Under the pieces are notes generated by a model, which saw only the letters and a list, made by a program, of their open reading frames with translations, made no database searches and was not told the DNA's origin. A DNA stretch of 35,181 nt from Chthonomonadaceae bacterium (GTDB taxonomy: Bacteria; Armatimonadota; Chthonomonadetes; Chthonomonadales; Chthonomonadaceae). Location: contig DAIDKH010000045.1 in assembly GCA_027450145.1 (NCBI GenBank), positions 1 to 35,181 on the forward strand. The letters are read 5' to 3'. The position numbers and the translations under genes were made by a program. Positions 25,893 through 33,408 of the stretch are shown here, in pieces. Numbering within the stretch: the first letter of the stretch is position 1; each line of letters opens with the position of its first letter.

Positions 25893-26876
25893 GTGCAATA
25901 CCGTACTTTGGGCAAGACCGGCTACCTGGTTTCGACCATAAGCTTTGGCGCCTGGGCGATAGGCGGCGCGTGGGGCGCTACCGACGACGATGAGTCATTA
26001 AACGCGCTAAATAGTGCAATTGACTGCGGTGTCAACTTTATTGATACTGCGGACGTTTATGGTGATGGTAAGAGTGAGCGGCTGATTTCGCAGTTGCGTG
26101 CAACTAGGCGCGAGCAAATTTTCGTCGCTACTAAGTGCGGACGGCGTCTTAATCCGCACGTGGCGGAGGGCTATACCGCAACCAATATCGCTGCATTCGT
26201 GGACCGCAGCCTTCATAACCTGTCGACATCTTACATCGATTTACTTCAACTGCACTGTCCGCCAACCGCGGTCTACGACGACGACAGCGTTTTTGAGACA
26301 CTGGATTCCCTGGTTGCAGCGGGAAAGGTGCGCCATTATGGAGTGAGCGTGGAGACGGTTGCGGAGGGTAAACGCGCGATTGATCGACCGGGCGTTAGTT
26401 CTATACAAATTATTTACAATATCTTTAGGCAGAAGCCTCATGACGAACTTTTCAAATTGGCTCATGACAACAATGTAGGAATTATCGCGCGTGTACCATT
26501 GGCGTCGGGGTTGCTGACCGGTAAATTACGCCCCGACACTACGTTCGAACCTGACGATCATCGTCGATTTAATAGGCACGGCGAAGCCTTTGATCGCGGG
26601 GAGACCTTTTCTGGCGTAGATTACGAAACGGGCCTGGCTGCTGTTGAGCTTTTTCGACCTCTAGTTCCTGAAGGAACCTCAATGGCTCAATTTTCGCTTC
26701 GGTGGATTTTAATGCAGAGTGCGGTAACATGCGCTATTCCAGGGGCGCGTACGGCGGAACAGGCTGCTACAAATGCTGCTGCTTCGGAGTTACCACCACT
26801 CAGCGCGGCGCAGATGGAGGCAGTGCGCAAGGTCTACAATGACAATATCCGTGGCGTCGTGCACCAACTATGGTGA
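25893..26876 (+). CDS. Aldo/keto reductase
   Basis: A 327-residue NAD(P)H-dependent oxidoreductase of the aldo/keto reductase superfamily (TIM barrel), reducing carbonyl compounds to alcohols or acting in the reverse direction. The catalytic tetrad is visible: Asp51 and Tyr56 (FIDTADVYGDGKSE), Lys81 (VATKCG) and His121 (LLQLHCPP). The nucleotide-binding end has 'CAIPGARTAEQAATNAAA'. The N-terminal 'LGKTGYLVSTISFGAWAIGG' is typical of the YghZ/Gfo-like bacterial branch. The start at GTG 25893 has a strong GGAGGAG upstream. The substrate is not predictable. Confidence 0.93.
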   Translation: MQYRTLGKTGYLVSTISFGAWAIGGAWGATDDDESLNALNSAIDCGVNFIDTADVYGDGKSERLISQLRATRREQIFVATKCGRRLNPHVAEGYTATNIAAFVDRSLHNLSTSYIDLLQLHCPPTAVYDDDSVFETLDSLVAAGKVRHYGVSVETVAEGKRAIDRPGVSSIQIIYNIFRQKPHDELFKLAHDNNVGIIARVPLASGLLTGKLRPDTTFEPDDHRRFNRHGEAFDRGETFSGVDYETGLAAVELFRPLVPEGTSMAQFSLRWILMQSAVTCAIPGARTAEQAATNAAASELPPLSAAQMEAVRKVYNDNIRGVVHQLW

Positions 26877-26982
26877 CAACTAAGTGCATCGGTCTTCCCA
26901 ATGCCCTAAAGACCTAGTACTTGATTTGCCTACATCAGAACTGGTGGATGTTTTGCAACTTGTTGGCTGAAGGATAGCTCGA

Positions 26983-28692
26983 ATGATAACGCGACGTGAA
27001 TTGCTGTACAGGGCCGGTACCGCACTACCGTCGGTATCGGCTCCACTAACAGTTTTCAGCGAACTGGGGCGACTTAAGTACCGCTGGGTCTATATTTCGG
27101 CCAATTTACAATCTGCTTCTGAGGTAGAGCGAGTCATTTCCATTTTTAAACGTGCGGCTGCAGCAGGATACAATGGCGTGGTACTGGCAGAGTGGAAAAT
27201 TCTTGTCTTCAATACGGCTAACTCGCAATACCTTCCTAACCTTAGGAGGGTAATAGCATGTGCGAAAAGTCTGCGGCTAGACCTCATTCCGACGGTTTGT
27301 CCAATGGGGGCAAGTGAGTCCATACTTCAGCGCAATCCTAATTTAGCAGAAGGTCTGCCCTGCAAGCAGGTTGAGTTTCGTGTGACAGGCGAAACGGCAA
27401 CGAGTGCTGGGAAAGGACGACAGCTTCTAAGAAATGGCAATCTGGTTCACGCTACGGGGAATAGGTTCACACAGTGGAGTTACCAGGATGGACCAGGCAA
27501 ATGCACATTTCAGGACACGCAGAGCATCCACATCGGTAACCCATCTTTACGGATAGGGATCACCACTTCACCGCAGCTCAAGGGGACCAATGGGCGCCTA
27601 TATCAAAAGGTAAACGTGCTGCCGTACCACCAGTACAGGTTTACGGTGTGGATTAAAACTGCTCACTTTCATGCCCGAGCGAGCAGTGGCTGTACTGTGT
27701 TAGATACCCGAGGGAGACCGCTTGCATTTCCCCAGTGGTCTATAGCGCCTACCCAAGGCTGGGTGCGTTATCAGATAACCTTCAACTCACTGAAATCGAC
27801 GTCCCTTACGCTCATTGTGGGAGTGTGGGGACTGAATCGCGGGGATATCTGGTTCAACAGCCCTTTCTTTGAGGAAGTTGGTCTTCTCAATTTATTACGA
27901 CGGAATGGAACCCCGCTCACTGTAACGAACAGCACCGGACTGTTATTAACAGAGGGCTTGGATTACTATGCCGTGAAGGATCCACAGATGGGAACAGTGC
28001 CGTACAAGGGATCTTTCGATATTTCTCATGATCCGCCGTCGATTACACTAAAATCTGACAGATTTGACGGGCAATCACTATTAGTAAGTTTTTGGCATGC
28101 AGTGCCCATCTACTGGGGTGAGGTAGCCGCTTGCCTAAACAATGCCGATGTTTTTCACATTATGCAGGAACAGGTGCGAGACGTGGTAACGCATGTGCAG
28201 CCTGCAGGATTATTTCTAAGCCACGACGAGATACGGGTCGCAAATTGGTGCAATGACTGCTTGGCTCTGCACGCGGACGCGGGTGCGCTTCTTGCGCATA
28301 ACGTATCTCGTTGTCAGACGATGGTGCGTCGGGAAGCGCCTGAAGCGATCCAGTGTATTTGGTCCGATATGTTTGATCCTTACCACAACGCGCATCCAGA
28401 CTACTTTCTAGATAACGGAACGCTCGCAGGCTCCTGGAATGGCCTGAACACGGATACGATTATTGTTAACTGGAACTATGGCAAGCGACGTGAGAGTATG
28501 TCATGGTTCTCAGTCAAGGGCTTTAAACAGGTACTTGCTGGCTACTACGATGGCACAGCAGTGTCTATTAAGGAGTGGCTTGCAGAAGCTAAAGAGGTCC
28601 CCGGTGTTGAGGGAGTAATGTACACTACCTGGCAGAGTGACTATAGTGAATTGGAGGCTTTTGCTCATTACGCATGGGGCACAAAAGTGTAG
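26983..28692 (+). CDS. Tat-exported protein, possible divergent glycoside hydrolase
   Basis: A 569-residue protein of uncertain family. TRRELLYRAG at residues 3-12 and the following weakly hydrophobic stretch look like a Tat signal. Residues about 33-120 ('YRWVYISANLQSASEVERV', 'AGYNGVVLAEWK', 'LRLDLIPTVCPMG') resemble the first strands of a TIM barrel. Residues about 145-300 look like a carbohydrate-binding jelly roll ('YHQYRFTVWIKTAHF', 'GWVRYQITFNSLKSTSLTL'). Residues about 360-569 would complete the barrel; an acidic pair, Asp415-Glu416 in LFLSHDEIRV, is where a GH20-type glycosidase has its catalytic Asp-Glu, and 'VMYTTWQSDYSELEAFA' resembles a late barrel strand. Glycosidase activity is inferred. 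The start has AAGGA upstream. Confidence 0.6.
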   Translation: MITRRELLYRAGTALPSVSAPLTVFSELGRLKYRWVYISANLQSASEVERVISIFKRAAAAGYNGVVLAEWKILVFNTANSQYLPNLRRVIACAKSLRLDLIPTVCPMGASESILQRNPNLAEGLPCKQVEFRVTGETATSAGKGRQLLRNGNLVHATGNRFTQWSYQDGPGKCTFQDTQSIHIGNPSLRIGITTSPQLKGTNGRLYQKVNVLPYHQYRFTVWIKTAHFHARASSGCTVLDTRGRPLAFPQWSIAPTQGWVRYQITFNSLKSTSLTLIVGVWGLNRGDIWFNSPFFEEVGLLNLLRRNGTPLTVTNSTGLLLTEGLDYYAVKDPQMGTVPYKGSFDISHDPPSITLKSDRFDGQSLLVSFWHAVPIYWGEVAACLNNADVFHIMQEQVRDVVTHVQPAGLFLSHDEIRVANWCNDCLALHADAGALLAHNVSRCQTMVRREAPEAIQCIWSDMFDPYHNAHPDYFLDNGTLAGSWNGLNTDTIIVNWNYGKRRESMSWFSVKGFKQVLAGYYDGTAVSIKEWLAEAKEVPGVEGVMYTTWQSDYSELEAFAHYAWGTKV

Positions 28693-28980
28693 ATAGCCGC
28701 TAATCTTTGTTAGTGTAGTGATCTTTAATATGCGCGTCGATAATGAGTTTATTAAGCACGAATTGTTAAGTGCCTGTTATAAAGACGGTGATTTTGTTCG
28801 TGGAATAGTTTTGAAATTTTGAATTCCGTTCATGAAAAGAAAAACGCGATTCAGCTTACGTAAGGTACAAATTCGGCGATTTTGCGAATAGCATGTCCGT
28901 CAATTTACTAGTTGCAAAACATTTAGCCTAATGGCTTGTACGCGTATGGCAATCGACAGTCGCACCGACACCGGGCAACC
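28693..28980. other. AT-rich intergenic region before the first prepilin gene
   Basis: Together with the repeat array this makes a 400-bp non-coding stretch. It contains the 10-bp palindrome CTTACGTAAG (28855-28864) and A/T runs but no recognisable RNA gene or strong terminator for the preceding gene. Confidence 0.4.
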
Positions 28981-29018
28981 TTAATATAACCTTAATTGAA
29001 ATTTAATCTTCTCTTAAC
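28981..29018 (+). promoter_or_regulatory. Array of four 11-bp-spaced direct repeats (Pho-box-like)
   Basis: TTAAT begins at 28981, 28992 and 29003, and TTAAC at 29014: four half-sites at exactly 11-bp intervals. Two of the four, with flanks, are TTTAATCT and CTTAACCT, matching the cyanobacterial Pho-box unit PyTTAAPyPyT; the others are CTTAATAT and CTTAATTG. Repeats at this period on one DNA face are typical of OmpR/PhoB-family response regulators. The array ends 82 bp before the prepilin start codon. Which regulator binds, and whether phosphate is the signal, is unknown. Confidence 0.6.
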
Positions 29019-29100
29019 CTACCAATAGTTCATTGAAGTGTAACATATGAGCGTTAGGCTTAAAGATCTCTAATCTTGTTCCCGTTCGAAAGGATACTTC

Positions 29101-30015
29101 ATGAGTCAGAACTCTCAGAAGCGTGGCTTCACGTTGATTGAATTGCTTGTAGTTATAGCTATCATTGCAATATTAGCCGCCATTTTGTTCCCGGTTTTTG
29201 CCCAGGCACGTGAAAAAGCTCGCCAGGCTACCTGCGCCAGTAATCTTAACCAAATCGGAATCGCTTGGATGATGTATTTGCAGGACTATGACGAAACCAT
29301 CCAGCCGAATAATGACGAGACTATTCCTGGCGGTTTGGATGGAACTGGGTTTACTGAGGCACCGATTTATCTACTAAATCCGTACATCAAGTCTCAACAG
29401 GTTTGGTTGTGCCCGGACCGAACCGAGTCATTTACGGCGAAGTCGTGGGCGACCGATTCCCGAGCAGACGATCCCTCCGGATGTTTCGACAACATCAATG
29501 CGACTGGACGCTGCCTCGGTTATGGCTTCGACGATGGTCTTGTTAGCGACGGAGGTTACGGCCTGCAGGACGCGAACTCCTACGATGCCAAGGGCAACGC
29601 CATGAACCCCGGCCGCGCTTACGCCGCAGTGACAGCACCCGCCTCTACCATCGCCTTTGGTGACTCGTACGACAACCCGGACTATTCTTTGGCGCTAGAC
29701 AACATTATGAGCCGATTGGGCCGACCAGGCGCACCGGCCGTCTCCTCCGGTGCTATTCGCCACATGGGTATGTTCGAGTTTGTGTTCGCCGATGGCCACG
29801 TGAAGCCCATCAAGATGACCGTAGCCAACTACGCCGGCTTTGGACCAATCGGTCTTCCTGCCAACCAGGCCGACGCCCAGGCATGGTGCATCGACCCGAA
29901 TCAAACTGGCTCGTATCCCAACGGCACCAGCGGCAACTATCCTCTTACTGCTTCCGGTGAGACCTGCACCCAGGCAATTCAGGACCTGTACAGCCACTCG
30001 ACTATCATTCCGTAA
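29101..30015 (+). CDS. Prepilin-like protein (type IV pilin / type II pseudopilin N-terminus, H-X9-DG C-terminus)
   Basis: A 304-residue protein with a class III signal: MSQNSQKRG is removed between Gly9 and Phe10, and Glu14 is the conserved +5 glutamate. The mature N-terminal helix [17 protein letters not shown] is hydrophobic, followed by '[17 protein letters not shown]'. The large C-terminal domain resembles the DUF1559/H-X9-DG proteins abundant in Planctomycetes and Armatimonadota, with His-X9-Asp-Gly in [14 protein letters not shown]. It may be displayed at the surface or form a pseudopilus; its role in these phyla is not known. The start has AAAGGA 8 nt upstream. A strong terminator follows, and Pho-box-like repeats precede it. 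Confidence 0.92.
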   Translation: MSQNSQKRGFTLIELLVVIAIIAILAAILFPVFAQAREKARQATCASNLNQIGIAWMMYLQDYDETIQPNNDETIPGGLDGTGFTEAPIYLLNPYIKSQQVWLCPDRTESFTAKSWATDSRADDPSGCFDNINATGRCLGYGFDDGLVSDGGYGLQDANSYDAKGNAMNPGRAYAAVTAPASTIAFGDSYDNPDYSLALDNIMSRLGRPGAPAVSSGAIRHMGMFEFVFADGHVKPIKMTVANYAGFGPIGLPANQADAQAWCIDPNQTGSYPNGTSGNYPLTASGETCTQAIQDLYSHSTIIP

Positions 30016-30028
30016 TTGCTACGTCCTT

Positions 30029-30069
30029 ACCCTGTCAGCGCTCTATTGAGCGTTGGCAGGGTTCTTTTC
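30029..30069 (+). terminator. Rho-independent terminator of the first prepilin gene
   Basis: Positions 30029-30043 pair with 30048-30062 as a 15-bp stem with two G-U pairs and the 4-nt loop TATT, followed by TTCTTTTCG. It lies 13 nt after the stop codon and just before the lipoprotein gene. Confidence 0.9.
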
Positions 30070-30091
30070 GTTACCCCAAGGAGATATCCCC

Positions 30092-30319
30092 GTGAAAATT
30101 ACAATGGCGAAATCTGCAATTGCTGCAGCATCCTTGTTACCACTGCTAATGACAGCAGGCTGTGGTGGCAGCAATATTCCTGCAGGGTCTGATGCGTCCA
30201 AGCTTCCAGTTAATACCACTCCTGCATCTCAATTGCAGGCAGAGGCTGCGCACCACGCATCTGTTAAGGATTACCTGCACAATAGAACGGCATATGCCCG
30301 TCGCGGCGCTGCTAAATAA
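30092..30319 (+). CDS. Small lipoprotein
   Basis: A 75-residue protein with a typical lipoprotein signal: MKITMAKSAIAAASLLPLLM followed by lipobox TAGC, so Cys26 would be lipidated. The mature part is about 50 residues, starting CGGSN, with Ala/Gln/His-rich helix-forming sequence ('ASQLQAEAAHHASVKDYLHN') and a basic end. I recognise no family. The start is GTG 30092 with a strong AAGGAGA 7 nt upstream. It lies just beyond the prepilin terminator with no clear promoter of its own, so it may depend on read-through from the prepilin gene. A link to the pilin is inferred from position only. Confidence 0.8.
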   Translation: MKITMAKSAIAAASLLPLLMTAGCGGSNIPAGSDASKLPVNTTPASQLQAEAAHHASVKDYLHNRTAYARRGAAK

Positions 30320-30329
30320 GCTATAATTG

Positions 30330-30351
30330 TACAGTAGGTTACTGTATTTTT
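30330..30351 (+). promoter_or_regulatory. Inverted repeat with T-run between lipoprotein and cytochrome genes
   Basis: TACAGTA (30330-30336) and TACTGTA (30340-30346) flank GGT and are followed by TTTTT to 30351 (T-run begins at 30347). Just upstream is a TATAAT at 30322-30327. It could be a weak terminator for the lipoprotein gene or an operator at the cytochrome promoter; the sequence alone does not decide. Confidence 0.45.
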
Positions 30352-30364
30352 CTGAAGGAGAGCG

Positions 30365-30805
30365 ATGAGTTTAGAACTAAAGGGTCCAAAGGGCGCAGCG
30401 GTGGCGGTGCTACTTGTTGTAGGGGCAATTGCAGCGGTTTTTTCCGTTGAGAAGGGCATTAAGATGACGACGCCCGATACTGTTCCACCGCTCACAGATG
30501 CGCAGAAGTCAGCGATTAATGCCTCGCGTGCGAAGTTACAGGCCAAGTTATCTGGCAATCAGGCGGAGATGATGAAGGCGGGGAAGATCTCCTTTGCGCA
30601 GAACTGTAGTTCCTGCCATGGCGATAAGGGGCAGGGAGTTACTGCGCCAGATCTGCAGAGCATTGGTACCGACACGTTCAGTATCGCGGAACGCATAGAG
30701 AATGGTGCTGGTAATCGCATGCCCGCGTTTGGGCAGACACTCTCTATTGATCAAATAGCAGCTACTGCCGTGTACGCTAAATCATTGCAAAAGTCGAAGC
30801 CATAA
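30365..30805 (+). CDS. Membrane-anchored c-type cytochrome
   Basis: A 146-residue class I-like cytochrome c carrying one haem, facing the periplasm. An N-terminal membrane helix (AAVAVLLVVGAIAAVFSV) anchors it. The haem-binding motif is Cys81-Ser-Ser-Cys84-His85 (NCSSCHGDKGQG), and the axial Met is probably Met109 in NRMPAFG. The 'SIDQIAATAVYAKSL' helix is the usual C-terminus. It should shuttle electrons in respiration, but no oxidase or reductase gene is near. The start has AGGAGAG upstream. A TATAAT at 30322-30327 is a candidate -10, without a good -35. Confidence 0.95.
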   Translation: MSLELKGPKGAAVAVLLVVGAIAAVFSVEKGIKMTTPDTVPPLTDAQKSAINASRAKLQAKLSGNQAEMMKAGKISFAQNCSSCHGDKGQGVTAPDLQSIGTDTFSIAERIENGAGNRMPAFGQTLSIDQIAATAVYAKSLQKSKP

Positions 30806-30835
30806 CACCAGCTCGGTAATTGCATAGCAGCTTTC

Positions 30836-30872
30836 AGAGCCCCGTTTGCGCTTAGGCAACCGGGGCTCTTCT
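30836..30872 (+). terminator. Terminator of the cytochrome gene
   Basis: AGAGCCCCG (30836-30844) pairs with CGGGGCTCT (30861-30869); inner TTGC/GCAA pairs extend the stem. The tail TCTCGT is only weakly T-rich. It lies 31 nt after the stop codon. Confidence 0.75.
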
Positions 30873-31094
30873 CGTGCCCTCTCGTGTGATCGAATTCCTG
30901 TACGCTTCCGTTTGCCGTATGCACCACATTAGGGTATAGCAAATATGCGCGAAACTCATACTCCATGAAGAGTTCACCGGAAGCGGTGCGCGTTCTATTA
31001 ATGGTGCAACTTCCACTGAATGAACTGTCATGCCCTTCAACATCGAGGTTGCTGTAAGTGGTCAGTTCACCGTATATACGCTAAGGAGAAATCA

Positions 31095-31883
31095 ATGAAA
31101 CCGCAGTACGGGTGGGCAAAGCGCTCCTCTAAGGAGCAATTTGACCGTCAAGCCGAGTTCTATGATGATCAGTGGGCTCGTTGGTCGGATGAAAGCCTGA
31201 GAGTGATGTTCTCGATGTACGAGCCAAATCGTAATGACGTTGTTCTAGACGTAGCGACGGGAACCGGGTATACGGCAATGGCGCTCGCGCCAATGGTGAA
31301 CCATGTAGTCGCCGCCGATATATCGACTGGAATGTTGGCGCAAGCACAAGGAAATGCGTCGGCCCGAGAGCTAACTAATATCACGTATTGTGAAGCGGCT
31401 GCAGAATTGATGCCGTTTAAGGATGAGTCGTTTACGCTGATAACTTGCCGCATTGCGGCGCATCATTTCGTATCAACCGAAGCATTTCTTAAAGAAGCTT
31501 ATCGTCTTTTGGGAGCAGGAGGCCGGCTACTCCTGGCGGACACGGTTGTTCCAGATGATCCGGCTGTTGATCAATGGCAAAACACAATTGAGGAGGTCCG
31601 CGATCCATCGCACGTTCGTAACTTGCACGAGCGGCAGTGGCGCAGTTTGATTGAGGCTGCTGGTTTCAACATTGTAGATGTCAATGTGAAACGCGGAGCC
31701 ATACAAATAGAAGTCGCTGATTGGATGCGAAAGGCGGGTTGTGATGAAGACCAAGAACGGACGGTACTGCGCATGTTGAAGGAGGCTCCGGATGCAGCTA
31801 AGCGCCATTTCGAGATAACTGAAACAGGTGGAGATTGGAAGGTGAGCTGGTACCGAATTGTGGCTCTAGCTGTTAAGCATTAA
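31095..31883 (+). CDS. Class I SAM-dependent methyltransferase
   Basis: A 262-residue methyltransferase of the UbiE/Methyltransf_11 group. Motif I is VVLDVATGTGYTA (residues 49-61), the motif II acidic residue is in HVVAADISTGML, and post-motif sequences 'EAAAELMPFKDESFTLITCRIAAHHF' and 'LGAGGRLLLADTVVP' follow. The methyl acceptor is a small molecule or lipid and cannot be named. The start at ATG 31095 has a strong AAGGAGA 5 nt upstream; longer readings back to 31020 lack one. It is convergent with the second prepilin gene, separated by 86 bp that contain a terminator. Confidence 0.92.
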   Translation: MKPQYGWAKRSSKEQFDRQAEFYDDQWARWSDESLRVMFSMYEPNRNDVVLDVATGTGYTAMALAPMVNHVVAADISTGMLAQAQGNASARELTNITYCEAAAELMPFKDESFTLITCRIAAHHFVSTEAFLKEAYRLLGAGGRLLLADTVVPDDPAVDQWQNTIEEVRDPSHVRNLHERQWRSLIEAAGFNIVDVNVKRGAIQIEVADWMRKAGCDEDQERTVLRMLKEAPDAAKRHFEITETGGDWKVSWYRIVALAVKH

Positions 31884-31900
31884 CGGAGAACACCGAATCG

Positions 31901-31932
31901 AAAAAAACAGGGGACTCAACTACAGTCCCCTG
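31901..31932 (-). terminator. Rho-independent terminator of the second prepilin gene
   Basis: On the minus strand CAGGGGACT pairs with AGTCCCCTG (31932-31924 with 31916-31908) around a 7-nt loop, followed by seven T's (31907-31901). It lies 37 nt after the prepilin stop codon. On the plus strand the hairpin lacks a T-run, so it probably acts mainly for the prepilin gene. Confidence 0.92.
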
Positions 31933-31969
31933 CCATTTACTACAAACGAACAACAATTGAATTAAGCGA

Positions 31970-32938
31970 TTAGTTACACCACGGGTGAGCTGCGTTGCTG
32001 TCGGTTGTCCAGAGGCAGATATTGCCAATTACCTGATCGTAAGGAATTGCCTTGGTATGACCGTCTACGAATTGAACATCGATCATGCCGCTATGTCGCT
32101 GTGGGCCAAGTGTAAGAGCCTGCTGCACAGTCTCCATATTGCCATTATTCCAGCTGTACTTAGAGTTTCCGATGTTCATCCAGTAGTTGGAGTAGAACGA
32201 TGCAGGTGCGGCCTGGCTGTTGGCATATGCGCAATCTGCGTTGTTGCCCGAGCTAGTGGGAGTGTTTCCACCACCAATTGGTGCAGCGTTGTACAGCTTG
32301 CCGGTTGCATTGCAGAGGTCCGGCGCCGCGCCATAATATGTGGAGTCCACAATCATGACGGTTCCTGACGGGCGAGGAACACTCGCATCGGCAACTGTAG
32401 CGACCGCGCCGCCGTACGGCGTTGCAAAGTTCGCTGCAGGGCTCATCCACACGTCGTTATGGCCGTAGCTATTCTGTCCACCATATCCTGCACCACCGCA
32501 TCCGATGCTAGAGGCGTTCTGCGCTCCACCGCAGAGAACCCCGGGGGTACCCTCCTCGGTAAACGGGCTAGGATTATCTGGGCACACAAACAGTTGGTAA
32601 TTCTTTGTGTAAGGCTCAAGCAGGCTTATCCAGAACGTTTTGTTACACGCAACGCCGCTAATGGCGCCTCCACACTGGATGTTAAGGATGCTGAGGAACG
32701 GGTTGGAGTTTGGTCCGGAGTTCCACCTGTGTGGGTAGAACGTTTCATCATAATCCTGAACGTACATACCTGTTGCCAGACCCATCTGGTTCAGATTAGA
32801 GATGCAGGATGCCTGGCGCGCTTTTTCGCGAGCCTGCGCGAATACCGGGAACAGGATTGCCGCGAGAATCGCGATGATTGCGATGACAACCAGCAACTCA
32901 ATAAGGGTAAAACCGGTTTGTTCGCGTTTCAATTTCAT
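31970..32938 (-). CDS. Prepilin-like protein, H-X9-DG type (second copy)
   Basis: A 322-residue protein of the same design as the one at 29101-30015. MKLKREQTG is cleaved after Gly9, leaving Phe10 as the methylated first residue, with Glu14 at +5. The next about 25 residues are nearly the same as in the first protein, after which the two diverge: the C-terminal domain is Gly/Asn/Ser-rich. The H-X9-DG motif is [14 protein letters not shown]. Several cysteines suggest disulfides after export. The start at ATG 32938 has AAGGGAGA about 12 nt upstream. An upstream 19-bp block is shared with the first prepilin gene. Role unknown. Confidence 0.92.
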   Translation of the reverse strand: MKLKREQTGFTLIELLVVIAIIAILAAILFPVFAQAREKARQASCISNLNQMGLATGMYVQDYDETFYPHRWNSGPNSNPFLSILNIQCGGAISGVACNKTFWISLLEPYTKNYQLFVCPDNPSPFTEEGTPGVLCGGAQNASSIGCGGAGYGGQNSYGHNDVWMSPAANFATPYGGAVATVADASVPRPSGTVMIVDSTYYGAAPDLCNATGKLYNAAPIGGGNTPTSSGNNADCAYANSQAAPASFYSNYWMNIGNSKYSWNNGNMETVQQALTLGPQRHSGMIDVQFVDGHTKAIPYDQVIGNICLWTTDSNAAHPWCN

Positions 32939-33105
32939 GTCTTTGGATCTCTCCCTTAGAAACTGCGACTAGTAGCATTTAAGGACACACCAGGACGGTC
33001 GCAACGTACAAGGCGCCATGATGACACAACGTAGTGCCTTACTTAAATTCAAAATAATTGTACACTCGCGAGATTAATGCAATATTATGAAATGCCTTTC
33101 AAAGA

Positions 33106-33124
33106 TTAAGAGAAGATTAAATTT
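33106..33124 (-). promoter_or_regulatory. 19-bp block shared with the first prepilin gene, two Pho-box-like half-sites
   Basis: On the minus strand the sequence is AAATTTAATCTTCTCTTAA, exactly as at 28999-29017. With its next bases it holds TTTAATCT and CTTAATCT 11 bp apart, both matching PyTTAAPyPyT. It begins 168 bp upstream of the start codon of the second prepilin gene, in the same orientation relative to that gene as the first copy. A CATAAT about 13 bp after the last half-site may be a -10. Confidence 0.6.
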
Positions 33125-33353
33125 GAGTTCCCAGGAACAATATTAACGATCTCTAAGTTCGCGTGAATTTCACTAAAGAAGCGAGCCATAAATTGAGTGC
33201 TCACGAATGTGTTGCAAACTACGTATTTCTTCTAGTGCGGGGTACCGTAGATAAATAATCGCACAAGTTTCAATCCCTTGTCATGTTGTACAAACTGCCA
33301 GAGCTTCTACCCCTAGGGAGACTAAAAATACCCGTTAGCCGGCGAGACCACTT
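33125..33353. other. Intergenic region between divergent genes
   Basis: About 230 bp, with the preceding 165 bp of leader also non-coding, between the second prepilin gene and the secreted-protein genes. AT-rich, with no repeat array beyond the two half-sites and no RNA gene that I can see. Confidence 0.45.
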
Positions 33354-33383
33354 TTGACAGGGTGGAAGAGGGCAAGGTACAAT
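33354..33383 (+). promoter_or_regulatory. Sigma-70 promoter of the secreted-protein pair
   Basis: TTGACA (33354-33359) and TACAAT (33378-33383) are separated by 18 nt. Transcription would begin near 33390, just before the AGGAGG ribosome-binding site at 33395-33400. Confidence 0.8.
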
Positions 33384-33408
33384 CGGCTGTATACAGGAGG
33401 TGTGTTTA

